64,000 nucleotides of DNA from Burkholderia sp. OK233 (GCF_900230185.1 NZ_OCSR01000002.1:2728001-2792000), one strand, 5' to 3'. Positions 1-9,198 are shown, counted from the first letter of the stretch. A program made the numbers and translations. The notes: generated by a model from the letters alone, not told the origin.

Positions 1-342
1 TTCATCATGCATTCTCCATTGAAGAGGACATGGTTGAAGTGCAGCAAAACCCGTTCCGCCTTGCACAACCTCTTTGTGCATGTGAGTCGTACCGCGGTTG
101 CCTCGCAGTTTATGTGCAATGACATATGCGGGCATTTCACGTGACGATTGCGTCCGCGATTCTTTTCGTTTTTTTTAATGGACGCCTATTTTCTACAGAG
201 TATGATCTTACTCCGACGAGCGAAGCGCGGTTAAATCGACGACATGCGTCCGGCTGTTTTTTACATGGCCTGACAGCGAACACACGCCGAACAGACGCGC
301 GCTACTCAAAACATCTTACGGGGCCGTCAGGGCGGGTGACAC
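1..342. other. Left-edge stretch without a recognisable gene
   Basis: No reading frame here has a convincing ribosome site, family resemblance or Burkholderia-like codon use. The central part (about 150-240) is AT-richer than the surroundings and could hold promoter elements, but I see no clear -35/-10 pair. The tail of a gene lying to the left of the window cannot be excluded. Confidence 0.4.
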
Positions 343-576
343 ATGCATTTCGATGCTGCATTCACACATCGCGGCTACTTGTTGAATTGCGCGCCGGCGC
401 GCGCGTGCGATGGCACTTGGCAACCTTATGTGGTCATCTCCCGCTCGAGCGACGGCGAACTGGTCGCCAACCGTTTTTTTCCCACCGAATTGCGTTTTCC
501 CGATGAGGTCGCCGCCATCGCGCACGCACGCGACTGGGCCGTGCGCTGGATCGATGCGAGCAGCGTGACGATCTGA
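343..576 (+). CDS. Small conserved-type hypothetical protein (77 aa)
   Basis: A 77-residue soluble protein that I do not recognise by name. It starts MHFDAAFTHRGYLLNC and has a compact pattern of alternating hydrophobic and charged residues, with a mid-protein stretch (about residues 28-60) suggesting a small beta-rich fold. There is no signal peptide or membrane segment. A G-rich stretch precedes the ATG. The frame has normal high-GC third positions, unlike the overlapping frames, which supports it being real. It stands alone ahead of the serine acetyltransferase gene. Function is unknown. Confidence 0.55.
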   Translation: MHFDAAFTHRGYLLNCAPARACDGTWQPYVVISRSSDGELVANRFFPTELRFPDEVAAIAHARDWAVRWIDASSVTI

Positions 577-703
577 AGCGCATCCGCCATGCGCGGACCG
601 GCATACCGGGCAGCCGCGCGGCGTTGCGCGAGCCGCGGCAAAACGCGGTAATCTCTTGGGACAATCACTCTGAACCGTGCCTGGCGCGCGGCGCTGTCCT
701 TTT

Positions 704-1639
704 ATGCCTAATGTGCCTGCCCACAACTGGGGTCTCGAACAGATCGTCGCGGACTTGCGCGCGTCGCGTGAAGAATTGCATCGCACGCGGCATCCGCTCG
801 GCATTCGCGAGCTGCCTTCGCGCGACGCGGTAATCGCGATTGTCACTGGCTTGCGTGCGGCGCTGTTTCCCACGCACTACGGCGCTCCCGATTTAACCGA
901 CGAAACGGTCGACTACTATGTTGGCCACACGCTCGAAAGCACGTTGCGATTGCTTGCCGAACAGATTCGGCGCGCCTTGCGCTTTCTGCCCGAGTTTGGC
1001 GAAACACCCGATGCGGATCTGAAGGAGCGCGCGTTCAACGTCGCGCGCGAGTTCGGCACGCAGTTGCCCGGTATTCGCGCGTTGCTGGTCAGCGATATTC
1101 AGGCCGCTTTCACCGGTGACCCGGCCGCGCAGCACATCACTGAAATTCTGCTGTGTTATCCGGGTGTGTGGGCCATGACGCACCATCGTCTTGCGCACGC
1201 GCTGCACCGCCTCGGCGTGCCCTTGCTCGCGCGCTTTATCAACGAGATCGCGCACTCGGCGACCGGCATAGATATTCACCCGGGCGCGACCATCGGCCCG
1301 AGTTTCTTTATCGACCACGGCACGGGCGTTGTGATTGGCGAGACCGCGATCATCGGCGAGCGCGTGCGTGTCTACCAGGCCGTGACGCTTGGCGCGAAGA
1401 GCTTCGCTGCGGATGTTGATGGCACGCTGGTCAAGGGCAACGCGCGCCATCCGATTGTTGAAGACGACGTCGTGATTTATGCCGGCGCGACGATTCTCGG
1501 CCGCGTGACGATCGGGCGCGGCTCGGTGATCGGCGGCAATGTGTGGCTTACGCATAGCGTGCCGCCGGGCAGCAGCGTGTCGCAAGGCAAGATCCGCGAG
1601 GGTGAGCGCACGGGCACGGACGAGGGGGGCGGTCGATGA
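704..1639 (+). CDS. cysE: Serine O-acetyltransferase (CysE/EpsC type)
   Basis: The enzyme acetylates L-serine with acetyl-CoA to give O-acetylserine for cysteine synthesis, in the cytoplasm. The 311-residue protein has an N-terminal helical serine acetyltransferase domain (about 1-180). A left-handed beta-helix follows, made of hexapeptide repeats with the family-typical IHPGATIG, FIDHGTGVVIGETA and later GNARHPIVEDDVVIYAGATILG segments. The long form with an extended N-terminus resembles the EpsC-like branch. I chose the ATG at 704 over the one at 677 because family resemblance starts near there. It is monocistronic by spacing (67 bp from the previous gene, 150 bp to the AraC gene). Confidence 0.9.
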   Translation: MPNVPAHNWGLEQIVADLRASREELHRTRHPLGIRELPSRDAVIAIVTGLRAALFPTHYGAPDLTDETVDYYVGHTLESTLRLLAEQIRRALRFLPEFGETPDADLKERAFNVAREFGTQLPGIRALLVSDIQAAFTGDPAAQHITEILLCYPGVWAMTHHRLAHALHRLGVPLLARFINEIAHSATGIDIHPGATIGPSFFIDHGTGVVIGETAIIGERVRVYQAVTLGAKSFAADVDGTLVKGNARHPIVEDDVVIYAGATILGRVTIGRGSVIGGNVWLTHSVPPGSSVSQGKIREGERTGTDEGGGR

Positions 1640-1792
1640 GCGTGTTGGCTCACGCGTCATCTCGCACTTTGCCGCGAGGACTGGTGTGCTGGGTGCTCTG
1701 GCGATCTGCATACGGCTCGCTGCGTGATTCAGCGTGCAGACCGCCGCGTGTTGTGCCGCGCGGAACGCTAGTTAACTTCTGAAAGGCGCACC

Positions 1793-2617
1793 ATGTCACG
1801 CGGCCGTGTTCACATGCCTCGCTGCGCGATTGCTGGCGTCGAAGCGACGGTGGCCGAAACGGCGCATTCGTTTCCGCGCCACTCACATGACCGCTTCGGC
1901 GTGGGCGTGATCGTCACAGGCGGACATCGATCATCAAGCGGCCGCGGCGTGGTTGAAGCGCGTGCTAGCGACGCGATCATGGTGAATCCGGGAGAGGTAC
2001 ACGACGGCAGCCCGCTCGACGAGCGCGGACGTGCATGGCGCATGCTGTATTTCGAGCCATCGATGCTGAGCGACGCCGCGATCGAGTTAAGTGGCATGGC
2101 CACACACGAGATCGAACTAACTCAACCGGTGGTACACGACCCACTGCTGAAGATACTCTTTGAGCGCCTGTTCGCAGTATCGGTGGAAGCGCAATCCGTG
2201 CCGGACGACTTGATTCGAGAGGAGAAGATGCTGGAGTTGCTTGGGTATCTACTTCGAACTCACGCGACCACGCACGCACGTCCGCGGTCGGCAGAGGTAT
2301 TTGGCCCGATTGCACGAGCGAGGGCACGCATCGACGACGACCCATCGTCACCGCTGACGCTAACCGACCTTGCTACCGACGCCGGCATGAGTCGCTTCCA
2401 GTTGCTACGGGGCTTCGCGCACGAGATGGGGTTACCACCGCACGCATACAGGATGCAGCGCAGGGTAATACTTGCGCGGCAACTGATCGCACGCGGCGCG
2501 ACATTGGCAGACGCGGCAACCACAGCGGGGTTTGCCGACCAGAGCCACATGACCCGAGCATTCGTGCGATTGATGGGCATGACCCCTGCCAACTACGCCG
2601 CCGCGAAGCGGCGCTAG
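1793..2617 (+). CDS. AraC-family transcriptional regulator
   Basis: A 274-residue regulator with an N-terminal cupin-like sensing domain (about 1-165, beginning with a histidine-rich SFPRHSHD segment) and a C-terminal double helix-turn-helix AraC/XylS domain (about 175-274). The second helix pair carries the usual GFADQSHMTRAF pattern ending in G-x-TP. The ligand is not evident. The likely target may be neighbouring or remote; the gene stands alone between cysE and repeat copy A. Base composition is slightly more A-rich than its neighbours, a possible sign of a different history. Confidence 0.88.
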   Translation: MSRGRVHMPRCAIAGVEATVAETAHSFPRHSHDRFGVGVIVTGGHRSSSGRGVVEARASDAIMVNPGEVHDGSPLDERGRAWRMLYFEPSMLSDAAIELSGMATHEIELTQPVVHDPLLKILFERLFAVSVEAQSVPDDLIREEKMLELLGYLLRTHATTHARPRSAEVFGPIARARARIDDDPSSPLTLTDLATDAGMSRFQLLRGFAHEMGLPPHAYRMQRRVILARQLIARGATLADAATTAGFADQSHMTRAFVRLMGMTPANYAAAKRR

Positions 2618-2640
2618 AGCAAACAACGGGGTTAAGAACA

Positions 2641-2920
2641 ACGCTTCGGCGCGCAGCGCCGCCGGAAGAATGAGACCCTTGTCACTAGCGCATGCCGGTG
2701 CACGAACCCAGATTCCAGATGCACCACTACCCGCAGTAAACCACGGCCCCCACTTAGCATGAGCGGTTTGAGCCGCTTTCTTTTGCCTACTTTTCTTTGC
2801 GGCGGCAAAGAAAAGTAGGTGCCGCCCCGCACAGGGGCAACGCTAATAGACCACTAACAAATCAAGGAAAGGCCAACGCCCTAAGAACACTGACAACAAG
2901 CGCCGCGCAGGCAAAAAAAC
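2641..2920 (-). repeat. Structured intergenic repeat, copy A
   Basis: One of four copies of the same element in this window (also 28038-28480, 48481-48860, 49049-49331). Conserved parts are a 15-bp-arm inverted repeat (2786-2819, arms CCTACTTTTCTTTGC, 4-base loop), a short GCCCC/GGGGC hairpin just beyond it, and a conserved outer end with a run of seven A (T on the other strand). Taking copies B and C as the plus orientation, this copy is reversed. It fills the gap between the AraC gene and the convergent YdjM-like gene. No coding capacity is credible. Confidence 0.85.
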
Positions 2921-2926
2921 CAACCC

Positions 2927-3433
2927 CTACCCAACCCTAAAAAACCTCAAAACCGAAACCCCATGCAACCAGACATGCTGACCAACAAACCACGCGGCGA
3001 CCCAAGCCGCTCCCACAACAATCAAATCACAATGCCCACTATTCCAAAGATTCAAAGAGTGCCGCCCGGCGACCCAGGGCACCCCCAAAGGATTCGGCCA
3101 ATCGGCCAACAGATGCATCAACCCACCGCAAGCAAACCCAAACACCGGCGCAGCATAAACCGAATGCCCAAGCCAATGATAAGAACCCACGAGCAACGCG
3201 ACCCACCCCACACCCCAATGCGTCAACGTACGATGCGTAATCCACAGCCTTCGCGCGCGTGACCACCACGCCACCTCCAGCCAGTCCGGCGCCGTACTTC
3301 CCGCCACCCCAGCGATGAAACTCAACAACACGCCGATATGAAACGAACCACCGCCGCCGACGCGTGCGACAACAGCCGCCGCGATAACGCCGGCCGCAAA
3401 CCCAGTCGCGTGATGTGCTTTGTTGGATGCCAT
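2927..3433 (-). CDS. YdjM-like membrane-bound metal-dependent hydrolase (LexA-binding inner membrane family)
   Basis: A 168-residue polytopic membrane protein with about four hydrophobic helices. It carries the family landmarks: an N-terminal NKAHHATG segment, an APDWLE motif after the second helix, HRTLTHW near residue 67, and MHLLADWPNPLGV near 107. These His/Asp residues form the putative metal site of the YdjM/DUF457 family of inner-membrane hydrolases, whose substrate is unknown. The gene ends only 7 bp from repeat copy A. Its 3' half is extremely G+T-rich on the coding strand, so codon use drifts from that of neighbours; see the skew finding. Confidence 0.8.
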   Translation of the reverse strand: MASNKAHHATGFAAGVIAAAVVARVGGGGSFHIGVLLSFIAGVAGSTAPDWLEVAWWSRARRLWITHRTLTHWGVGWVALLVGSYHWLGHSVYAAPVFGFACGGLMHLLADWPNPLGVPWVAGRHSLNLWNSGHCDLIVVGAAWVAAWFVGQHVWLHGVSVLRFFRVG

Positions 3434-3587
3434 CGAACCTCACGACGCAGCGCGCCAGATAAAAGCCAAAGGGCGGCTATGTTCGCAGATGAGCAGATAA
3501 AAAAATAGCCGACAGGCGAGATAAAAAATCGCACATCGGCGTGGCCTTCAGTGTGGTCCTCAACAACGCAGCCGTGTGATCCGAAAC

Positions 3588-3941
3588 TCAGGTCGCACAG
3601 CGCGCAATATCGACGCGCATTTCCGGTTCAGGCGGATCGTCCGGCGCGTTCGCGGGATGCATCACCTTGATGACCGAGCCGGCGTTGTACGGCGTCAGCG
3701 TGACGAAATACGAGTTGTTCGAATCGGAGCCGACGGCGATCTCGGTCGCGTCGCCTACGCGCGACATTCGCGCGCGTGACAGCTTGCTTTCGAGGCAATC
3801 GGCGATATAGGCAGGGGTGCGTTGCGAAGACACATACATCATCGGCTGGGACGCATCGCGGGCGGGGCCGCCGGAGGAACCGCAGGCAGCGAGAAAAGCA
3901 GTGACGGCAGCAGCGGGAGCAAGCAGGAGAAGTCTTTTCAT
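3588..3941 (-). CDS. Small lipoprotein, hypothetical
   Basis: The 117-residue product begins MKRLLLLAPAAAVTAFLAAC, a lipoprotein signal peptide with a LAAC lipobox, so it should be lipidated at the cysteine and anchored facing the periplasm. The mature part is short and mixed, with the core pattern YIADCLESKLSR then a beta-strand-rich half; it has no domain I can name. I chose the ATG at 3941 because the longer in-frame extension to 4094 would bury the signal sequence. Function is unknown. It lies between the membrane hydrolase and the porin, all on the same strand but widely spaced. Confidence 0.75.
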   Translation of the reverse strand: MKRLLLLAPAAAVTAFLAACGSSGGPARDASQPMMYVSSQRTPAYIADCLESKLSRARMSRVGDATEIAVGSDSNNSYFVTLTPYNAGSVIKVMHPANAPDDPPEPEMRVDIARCAT

Positions 3942-4235
3942 GGTCCGATCGTCGGCGTCCCCGATCGTGCACGGGAACTTGGGGCGCGGGCGAAGCGCAA
4001 CGCGATTGAGCGCAACGTCATGCTTCGCGACGAAGCAGCCGTTCAACCGCAACGACGTTACGGCAAGGAAGGCAACCGCCCTCAGTATACCCACCGCATG
4101 CTTGCGCCGTCACTATCGCTACGTCGAAACGTAAGAACGTAAGGCCCTTGAAAAAAACCGCACGTGATCGTGCCACCCGTGGGTTCAGTTGCAGAGCGGC
4201 CTGGTACACCGCTCTGCACGTGCCACCGGAAAAAC

Positions 4236-5387
4236 CTAGAAGCGGTGACGCAGGCCGACTGCCGCAGCAACCTGGTTGCCGGTCGACGACGGCGCCAGCG
4301 TGTTGATCGCCGCCACGTTCGCACCGAAGTTGCCGAGTTCGCCCGTTGCGTGCTGATACACGCCTTCCACGTACACGTCGGTACGCTTGCTCAGCGAGTA
4401 GTCGCCCTGCAGCGATACCGTGTGCCACTTCGGATCGCCCGAGCCGTTCGAACCCGACATCTTGCCGTCGGTGAACGTGTACGAAGCGGCGAGGCTCAGC
4501 GCCGGCGTCAGTGCGTATTTGCCGTTCAACTCGTAGTTGTCCAGATGCAGGTTCGTGCCTGCCACACCCGGCAGCGTCGCGCCGCCGACGTCCACGCCCG
4601 TGATGCCGTCCAGTTGCGTATGCGTGTACACGAAGCCAGCCGTCGCGGGGCCGTACGTGTAGTTGATGCCGGCACCGAACGTGCGTTGCAGGTTAGCCGC
4701 GACGGCGGCGGTGCCGTCGCCTTGCGAGACTGCGCCGCTCAGGTTCGAGCTACCCGAGTTGTTCAGTTGCAGGTAAGCGGCGGCTACGCTCAGCGGACCG
4801 TTGTCGTACGAAGCGCCGACGCTCCATGCGCGATTGTTCGAGAACTGGCCGGCCGAATTGCTGAAGCCGTACAGGCCGCCGAATTTCAGGCCGGCGTAGT
4901 TCGCGCTCGTGTACTTCACGGCGTTCTTGATCGAGAACGAGTTGTCCAGATTGTCGTTATCGAACGGGTGAGCGGCGAGATTGTTGCCGTAGCCCGCGCC
5001 CGCTTCGGACAGCGGCGCGAGGTAATCGACCACGGAGTCGTACTGACGGCCGAGCGTCAGCGCACCGTATTGATCGCTCTTCAGACCGACGAACGCCTGA
5101 CGATTGAACATCGTGCCGTTTTCCGAGTCCTGGCCGTTGTTCAGGTTGAAGCCGTTTTCCAACGTGAAGATGGCATGCAGACCGCCGCCAAGGTCTTCGC
5201 TGCCGCGCAGGCCGAAGTAGGTGTTCGACACCGAACCGCTGCCTCGTTGCCAGTTGCTGTGGCCGCCCTGATTGTTCGAGTAGACGAGACCGGCGTCCAG
5301 CGTGCCGTACAACGTAACGCTGCTTTGTGCGTGAGCGGTGATGGCGAACGCGCCCATGAGGCCTGCTGCGATGAGGGTTTTTTTCAT
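4236..5387 (-). CDS. Outer membrane porin (Gram-negative Porin_4 / OmpC-like family)
   Basis: A 383-residue trimeric-type general diffusion porin of the beta-proteobacterial family. It has a signal peptide (MKKTLIAAGLMGAFAITAHA, then QSSVTLYGTLDAGL, the family's first strand), repeated amphipathic beta-strands, and a C-terminal phenylalanine (GLRHRF) as required for outer membrane assembly. Length is typical. It is monocistronic, with a long AT-rich upstream region (5388-5580) that should carry its promoter. A candidate small RNA is encoded divergently just upstream. The substrate range cannot be read from the sequence. Confidence 0.93.
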   Translation of the reverse strand: MKKTLIAAGLMGAFAITAHAQSSVTLYGTLDAGLVYSNNQGGHSNWQRGSGSVSNTYFGLRGSEDLGGGLHAIFTLENGFNLNNGQDSENGTMFNRQAFVGLKSDQYGALTLGRQYDSVVDYLAPLSEAGAGYGNNLAAHPFDNDNLDNSFSIKNAVKYTSANYAGLKFGGLYGFSNSAGQFSNNRAWSVGASYDNGPLSVAAAYLQLNNSGSSNLSGAVSQGDGTAAVAANLQRTFGAGINYTYGPATAGFVYTHTQLDGITGVDVGGATLPGVAGTNLHLDNYELNGKYALTPALSLAASYTFTDGKMSGSNGSGDPKWHTVSLQGDYSLSKRTDVYVEGVYQHATGELGNFGANVAAINTLAPSSTGNQVAAAVGLRHRF

Positions 5388-5672
5388 GTTTAGATAACTC
5401 CGGGACAGTGCGTAGAGAATCGCATTCCAGTGCTAACAGCCGATTCCGCCGGCTGCCTGACGATCCGCTGCGAAGTGTATGCCTGCTATTTATATCTTTA
5501 AGCGCATATGGCGCAACAATGCATTTTCTAATTCGTAATAGCGGATTTAGAATTGTGTAAGTTCAGGTAAATAAAGAAAAAAATATTTGTGCGCGATGGC
5601 ACTGTAATTGTTCGTCAAATTATGGGTGTTGCTCGATCGCGACGCTCCCGCTGCGTCATATTCGGTAAGGAT
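5388..5672. promoter_or_regulatory. Porin upstream region
   Basis: This AT-rich region separates the porin start from the divergent sRNA promoter. It includes a short near-palindrome (GCGCATATGGCGC at about 5502-5514) and several A/T runs. It is the expected place for porin transcription and osmotic or nutrient control, but no specific operator can be named. Confidence 0.4.
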
Positions 5673-5701
5673 TTGAACGCATCGTTGCCTGGATTTAGAA
5701 T
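5673..5701 (+). promoter_or_regulatory. Predicted sigma-70 promoter of the sRNA candidate
   Basis: TTGAAC (5673-5678), a 17-base spacer and TAGAAT (5696-5701) match the vegetative promoter consensus closely. Transcription would begin near 5708 and run away from the porin. No protein-coding gene follows before the two terminators. Confidence 0.5.
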
Positions 5702-5707
5702 CATTCT

Positions 5708-5838
5708 GATTTCTGCAATGCACTCTTCCAACTCGTGTGCTCTATCCCGGCGAATTACGGTTCTACAATTCGTTTCACCCCCTGACCAGGGGTGTCTTTT
5801 TCATCTCTTTATACGCGGCTTTCGGGCCGCGTTTTTTT
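5708..5838 (+). ncRNA. Candidate small regulatory RNA next to the porin gene
   Basis: A predicted promoter at 5673-5701 would start an RNA near 5708. Two intrinsic terminators in series follow. The first is CACCCC-7 nt-GGGGTG then TCTTTTT (5776-5801), the second CGCGGC-6 nt-GCCGCG then a run of T (5814-5838), giving transcripts of about 95 or 130 nt. No credible reading frame with a ribosome site lies inside. Its position divergent from an outer membrane porin is typical of envelope-related Hfq sRNAs, but target and function are inference only. Confidence 0.45.
5776..5838 (+). terminator. Tandem intrinsic terminators
   Basis: Two GC-rich hairpins with U-tracts lie within 63 bases. Hairpin 1 has arms 5776-5781 and 5789-5794 followed by TCTTTTT. 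Hairpin 2 has arms 5814-5819 and 5826-5831 followed by seven T. They point rightward although no annotated gene lies upstream on this strand, which is why a non-coding transcript is proposed. Confidence 0.7.
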
Positions 5839-6015
5839 CGAACGTTTTATAATCGGTTTATAAGTTCCCGCGAATAACGAAATGCACTATTTCGATTGGC
5901 GAATGGCGTGCCCTGGCTTGTCCGTTCGGCAGAGGGCCGCGTTCGGCGGGTGTGGGGCGGGTAGAATCGCAGGCTTGAGATGTGTTTCCGCCCCGCGAAC
6001 GTGAGTAAACCTGTA

Positions 6016-6588
6016 ATGACCGATACCGCCCTTCCATCGTCCGACACCGCTGCTGACTCCCCGACGGAAGGCGCGTCCGAAATCCACGAAACCCCGCTCG
6101 AGCATCTGGAAGAAGCGCTGCCCGAAACCCAGCACGAACCGCGTCTGTGGCGCGACGACGGCTGGACCGCGCGCGTCATCAAGAACGAAGACGATGAAGG
6201 CTGGGCCGTCGCAATGATCAAGGACGGCGAAGCGGAACCGGCGCTCGTCGGCCCGTGGACGATGGGTCGCAACAAGAAAGATCCGAAGCCGCTCGACACG
6301 TCGGCCTTCAACACGCTGGTGAAAACCGCGTCTGAAGTGTTGCGCCGCCATGAGCAGCAACTGCGCGCCCAGTTGCACAAAGAAGTGCGCGTGGCCAGCG
6401 CGGACGGCAAGAACGAACTCGACATTACGCTCGACATCGTTCCCGACGAAGACGAACCGTACGCGCTGCTGACCGCGCTTGATACATTCGGCGAACAGCT
6501 CGCACAAGTGCAGGTCGCGCCGAACTTCAAGCTGAGCAAGGCGAGCGCTGCTGCGTGGGTCGAAAACGAATTCCGCCGTCCGGGCTAG
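6016..6588 (+). CDS. Conserved-type hypothetical protein, acidic (190 aa)
   Basis: A soluble, strongly acidic protein with a disordered N-terminal 40 residues rich in Ser/Thr/Glu. A compact domain follows, with the segments LWRDDGWTARVIKNEDDEGWAV and LVGPWTMGRNKKDPKPLD, then a helix rich in Arg/Gln, and a final beta section. It has no signal peptide, no membrane segment and no motif I can assign. ATG at 6016 was chosen; an in-frame GTG at 6001 is an alternative because neither has a strong ribosome site. It stands alone. Function is unknown. Confidence 0.7.
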   Translation: MTDTALPSSDTAADSPTEGASEIHETPLEHLEEALPETQHEPRLWRDDGWTARVIKNEDDEGWAVAMIKDGEAEPALVGPWTMGRNKKDPKPLDTSAFNTLVKTASEVLRRHEQQLRAQLHKEVRVASADGKNELDITLDIVPDEDEPYALLTALDTFGEQLAQVQVAPNFKLSKASAAAWVENEFRRPG

Positions 6589-6778
6589 ATCGGCGGTGAT
6601 GGAATTCAGCTAACGGATGGCTGAATTTAATATTACTAAAGCCTGTCAATATACTTTCATATTTATTTCATAGAATCCTCGCGTCATAGCGGCGCGAGCG
6701 TGAACCATGCGGTTTTGGGTCTGAGTGCGTGCCGGCTGTGCATTCACCCACGCTACCCAAACCCTGGATCACGACAAC

Positions 6779-8737
6779 ATGGCAGAGCCGTTCGACCTTT
6801 CCCGCCGCAAGGCCCTGAAACTCCTCGCCGGTGCGCCGATGCTGCCGTTAGGCGGCCTTGCAACGGCGTCGATGCTGACCGCGTGCGGCGGCGGAGGCGA
6901 CGAGCTGTTGGCGACGCCGGTCAAGCCGGTGGCCAACTTCGTCTCGGCGGCATTCAGCGGCATGGCCGCGCCGACGCTGGCGGACCCCGCCGCGATGGCG
7001 AAAACCACGATCGGCTCGACGCTCTCGGTGCAACTGAGCGACGGCAGCCGCCGCACGTTCAAGCTCGCGTACCAGCCGTTTTTCGTGACCGGCGATACGG
7101 TGCCGAACATCAAGGGTGGGAAGATCCTCGCCGGCGGCTATTTCGACATCAACAATCAGCCGATCATCGATAAATCGGTAGCGGGCAAAGAGCGCCAGTT
7201 CTATTCGGACTGCCCGGACGGCAGTTCGCTGATTCGTCTCGACAAGCCCACGGTGAAGGGCCTCAAGGGCAATGCGGTATTCGCCGTCGTGCAGTTCGAA
7301 TACGCGACCCGCGATCAGAGTCTGAAGTCGATGTATGGCCAGTTGCCGTCGCCGATCGCCGTGCTCACGCTCGATCAGGACCCGGCCACCGGCAAGCTGA
7401 CGCTGGTGGGCTACCACAATGTCGACACGTCGAAGGCGCATGGTTTATGGATCACTTGCGGCGCGAGTCTGTCGCCGTGGAACACGCATCTGTCGAGCGA
7501 AGAGTACGAGCCGGACGCCGCGACGATCGCAACCAACAGTCAGTTCAAGGGCTTCAGCCGCAGCCTTTACGGTGACGAAACCACCGCCAATCCCTATCAC
7601 TATGGCCATCTGCCGGAAGTGACCGTCAATCCCGACGGCACCGGCACGATCAGGAAACACTACTGCCTCGGCCGCATCTCGCACGAACTGATTCAGGTGA
7701 TGCCGGATAAGCGCACCGTATTGATGGGCGACGACGCGACCAACGGCGGCCTCTTCATGTTCATTGCCGATCGCGAGGCCGATCTGTCGGCGGGCACGCT
7801 GTACGTCGCGAAGTGGGCGCAGGTGTCGTCGAGCGGCGCAGGGGCGGCAACGCTTTCCTGGATCAATCTGGGCCACGCGACCAGCGACGAAATCGAGGCG
7901 CTCGCCAACCAGCTGCGCGCGAGCGACATCATGGACGTCGCGACCAGGGACCCGGTCGATTCGACCTACACGAAGATCAACTACAACGGCACCTTCAACT
8001 GGGTGCGCATCAAGCCGGGCATGACGAAGGCGGCGACCTTCCTCGAAACGCATCGCTACGCAGCCTTGGCGGGCGGCAGCATGGGGTTCACAAAGCTCGA
8101 AGGCACGACGGTGAATATCAAGGACAAGGTGCTGTATTCGGCGATGTCACGCATCGAGAAATCGATGGTGCGAGCTCACGCCGCATCGACCGATGTCGCC
8201 GTCGACAAGGCGATCAACGCCGGTGCGGTTTACGCGCTGAACATGAAGGGCGGCCAGCGTGACCGCAGCGGCGGCGCGATCGATAGCGATTGGGTGCCGG
8301 TGGACATGGCCGCGCCGGTGGCGCTGGTCGGCGAGGATCTGTCGTCCGCCGACCTGCTTGGCAACACGGCGAACCCGGAGCGCATCGCGAATCCGGACAA
8401 CCTCAAGTTCTCGGAGAAACTGCGCACGCTCTTTATCGGCGAAGACAGTGGCATGCACGTCAACAATTTTCTGTGGGCATACAACGTCGACACGAAGACG
8501 CTCGCACGTGTGTTGTCGTGCCCCGCGGGCGCGGAGTCGACAGGCCTGCATGCGGTCGACGAAATCAACGGCTGGACGTACGTGATGAGCAACTTCCAGC
8601 ATGTCGGCGATTGGGAAAGTCCGTTGCACGACAAGGTCCAATCGACGCTCGATCCGCTCGTGCGGGCGAACTATAAGGACCGCTTCGGCGCGACGGTGGG
8701 CTATATGACGGCGGACCCAGCGGGGATCAAGTTGTAG
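6779..8737 (+). CDS. PhoX-family (DUF839) phosphatase-like protein, Tat-exported
   Basis: The 652-residue protein begins MAEPFDLSRRKALKLL, a twin-arginine signal. A hydrophobic stretch follows, ending in LTAC-GGGG, a possible lipobox, so it is probably a folded cofactor-containing lipoprotein in the periplasm or outer envelope. The body matches the DUF839/PhoX layout: long beta-propeller segments with SPWNTHLSSEEYEPD, GHLPEVTVNPDG, and the C-terminal FIGEDSGMHVNNFLWAYNVDT region. PhoX enzymes are Ca/Fe-dependent alkaline phosphatases, but many DUF839 proteins are not proven phosphatases. The ATG at 6779 is set by the Tat motif. It stands alone. Confidence 0.82.
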   Translation: MAEPFDLSRRKALKLLAGAPMLPLGGLATASMLTACGGGGDELLATPVKPVANFVSAAFSGMAAPTLADPAAMAKTTIGSTLSVQLSDGSRRTFKLAYQPFFVTGDTVPNIKGGKILAGGYFDINNQPIIDKSVAGKERQFYSDCPDGSSLIRLDKPTVKGLKGNAVFAVVQFEYATRDQSLKSMYGQLPSPIAVLTLDQDPATGKLTLVGYHNVDTSKAHGLWITCGASLSPWNTHLSSEEYEPDAATIATNSQFKGFSRSLYGDETTANPYHYGHLPEVTVNPDGTGTIRKHYCLGRISHELIQVMPDKRTVLMGDDATNGGLFMFIADREADLSAGTLYVAKWAQVSSSGAGAATLSWINLGHATSDEIEALANQLRASDIMDVATRDPVDSTYTKINYNGTFNWVRIKPGMTKAATFLETHRYAALAGGSMGFTKLEGTTVNIKDKVLYSAMSRIEKSMVRAHAASTDVAVDKAINAGAVYALNMKGGQRDRSGGAIDSDWVPVDMAAPVALVGEDLSSADLLGNTANPERIANPDNLKFSEKLRTLFIGEDSGMHVNNFLWAYNVDTKTLARVLSCPAGAESTGLHAVDEINGWTYVMSNFQHVGDWESPLHDKVQSTLDPLVRANYKDRFGATVGYMTADPAGIKL

Positions 8738-8766
8738 GGGGAGAGTAGGGCGGCGCGACCCTCGCC

Positions 8767-9198
8767 TCAACTCCGCTTGCAGAAAATCGCCGTCACGAGC
8801 GGCGCCACCCGATGCACGATCGCTGTGCTGCCGGCCTCGGCGAGCGCGGTCTGGACCTTGGATTCGCCGCCGAACACCACGACGCCATAGGCGGAGCGGG
8901 CCACGGGTTCACCGTCGCCGACGCGAAACATCGGATCGTCTTTTTCGTAGCCGACCACCGCGAAAACGTGAAAGCCGAACGCGGTCAGGTCGGCGCCCTG
9001 CGCCGGCGAAAACGCATTGATGGAGTTGCTTTCGACCCGCATTGGCTTCGGATCGATCAACTGCTGCTGGGCGAGATCGGCAATGAACTGATGACCGCTC
9101 TCATTGCAGGTGAGCGGTGCGTCGAGAGCGGCAGCATGACTGCTGAGCGGCAGCGCGGCGGCCAGCGCAAGGAGTACGGATGAAAAGAAGCGTTTCAT
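8767..9198 (-). CDS. Secreted hypothetical protein (143 aa)
   Basis: The product begins MKRFFSSVLLALAAALPLSSHAAA, a clear Sec signal peptide cleaved after AHA-type residues, and leaves a small periplasmic protein of about 120 residues. The mature part has one Cys near its start and one near its end (TCNES and IFCKRS), likely a disulfide. I do not recognise the family. It converges with the PhoX-family gene, leaving 29 bp between stops. The ATG at 9198 was chosen because the longer frame to 9276 would precede the signal peptide. Confidence 0.68.
   Translation of the reverse strand: MKRFFSSVLLALAAALPLSSHAAALDAPLTCNESGHQFIADLAQQQLIDPKPMRVESNSINAFSPAQGADLTAFGFHVFAVVGYEKDDPMFRVGDGEPVARSAYGVVVFGGESKVQTALAEAGSTAIVHRVAPLVTAIFCKRS

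Noticed and set aside
126..506. Open frame of 126 codons at the left end
   Set aside because: It overlaps the better small gene at 343-576 in another frame, has no ribosome site and has an unnatural Arg/His-rich composition.
2641..2920. Repeat copy A as an insertion sequence
   Set aside because: No transposase, no clear target-site duplication, and the copies differ in extent, so at most a non-autonomous element.
4164..5393. Long frame (409 codons) antisense to the porin gene
   Set aside because: Arg/Val/Ala-rich shadow of the porin coding strand in high-GC DNA; the porin has a signal peptide and terminal Phe.
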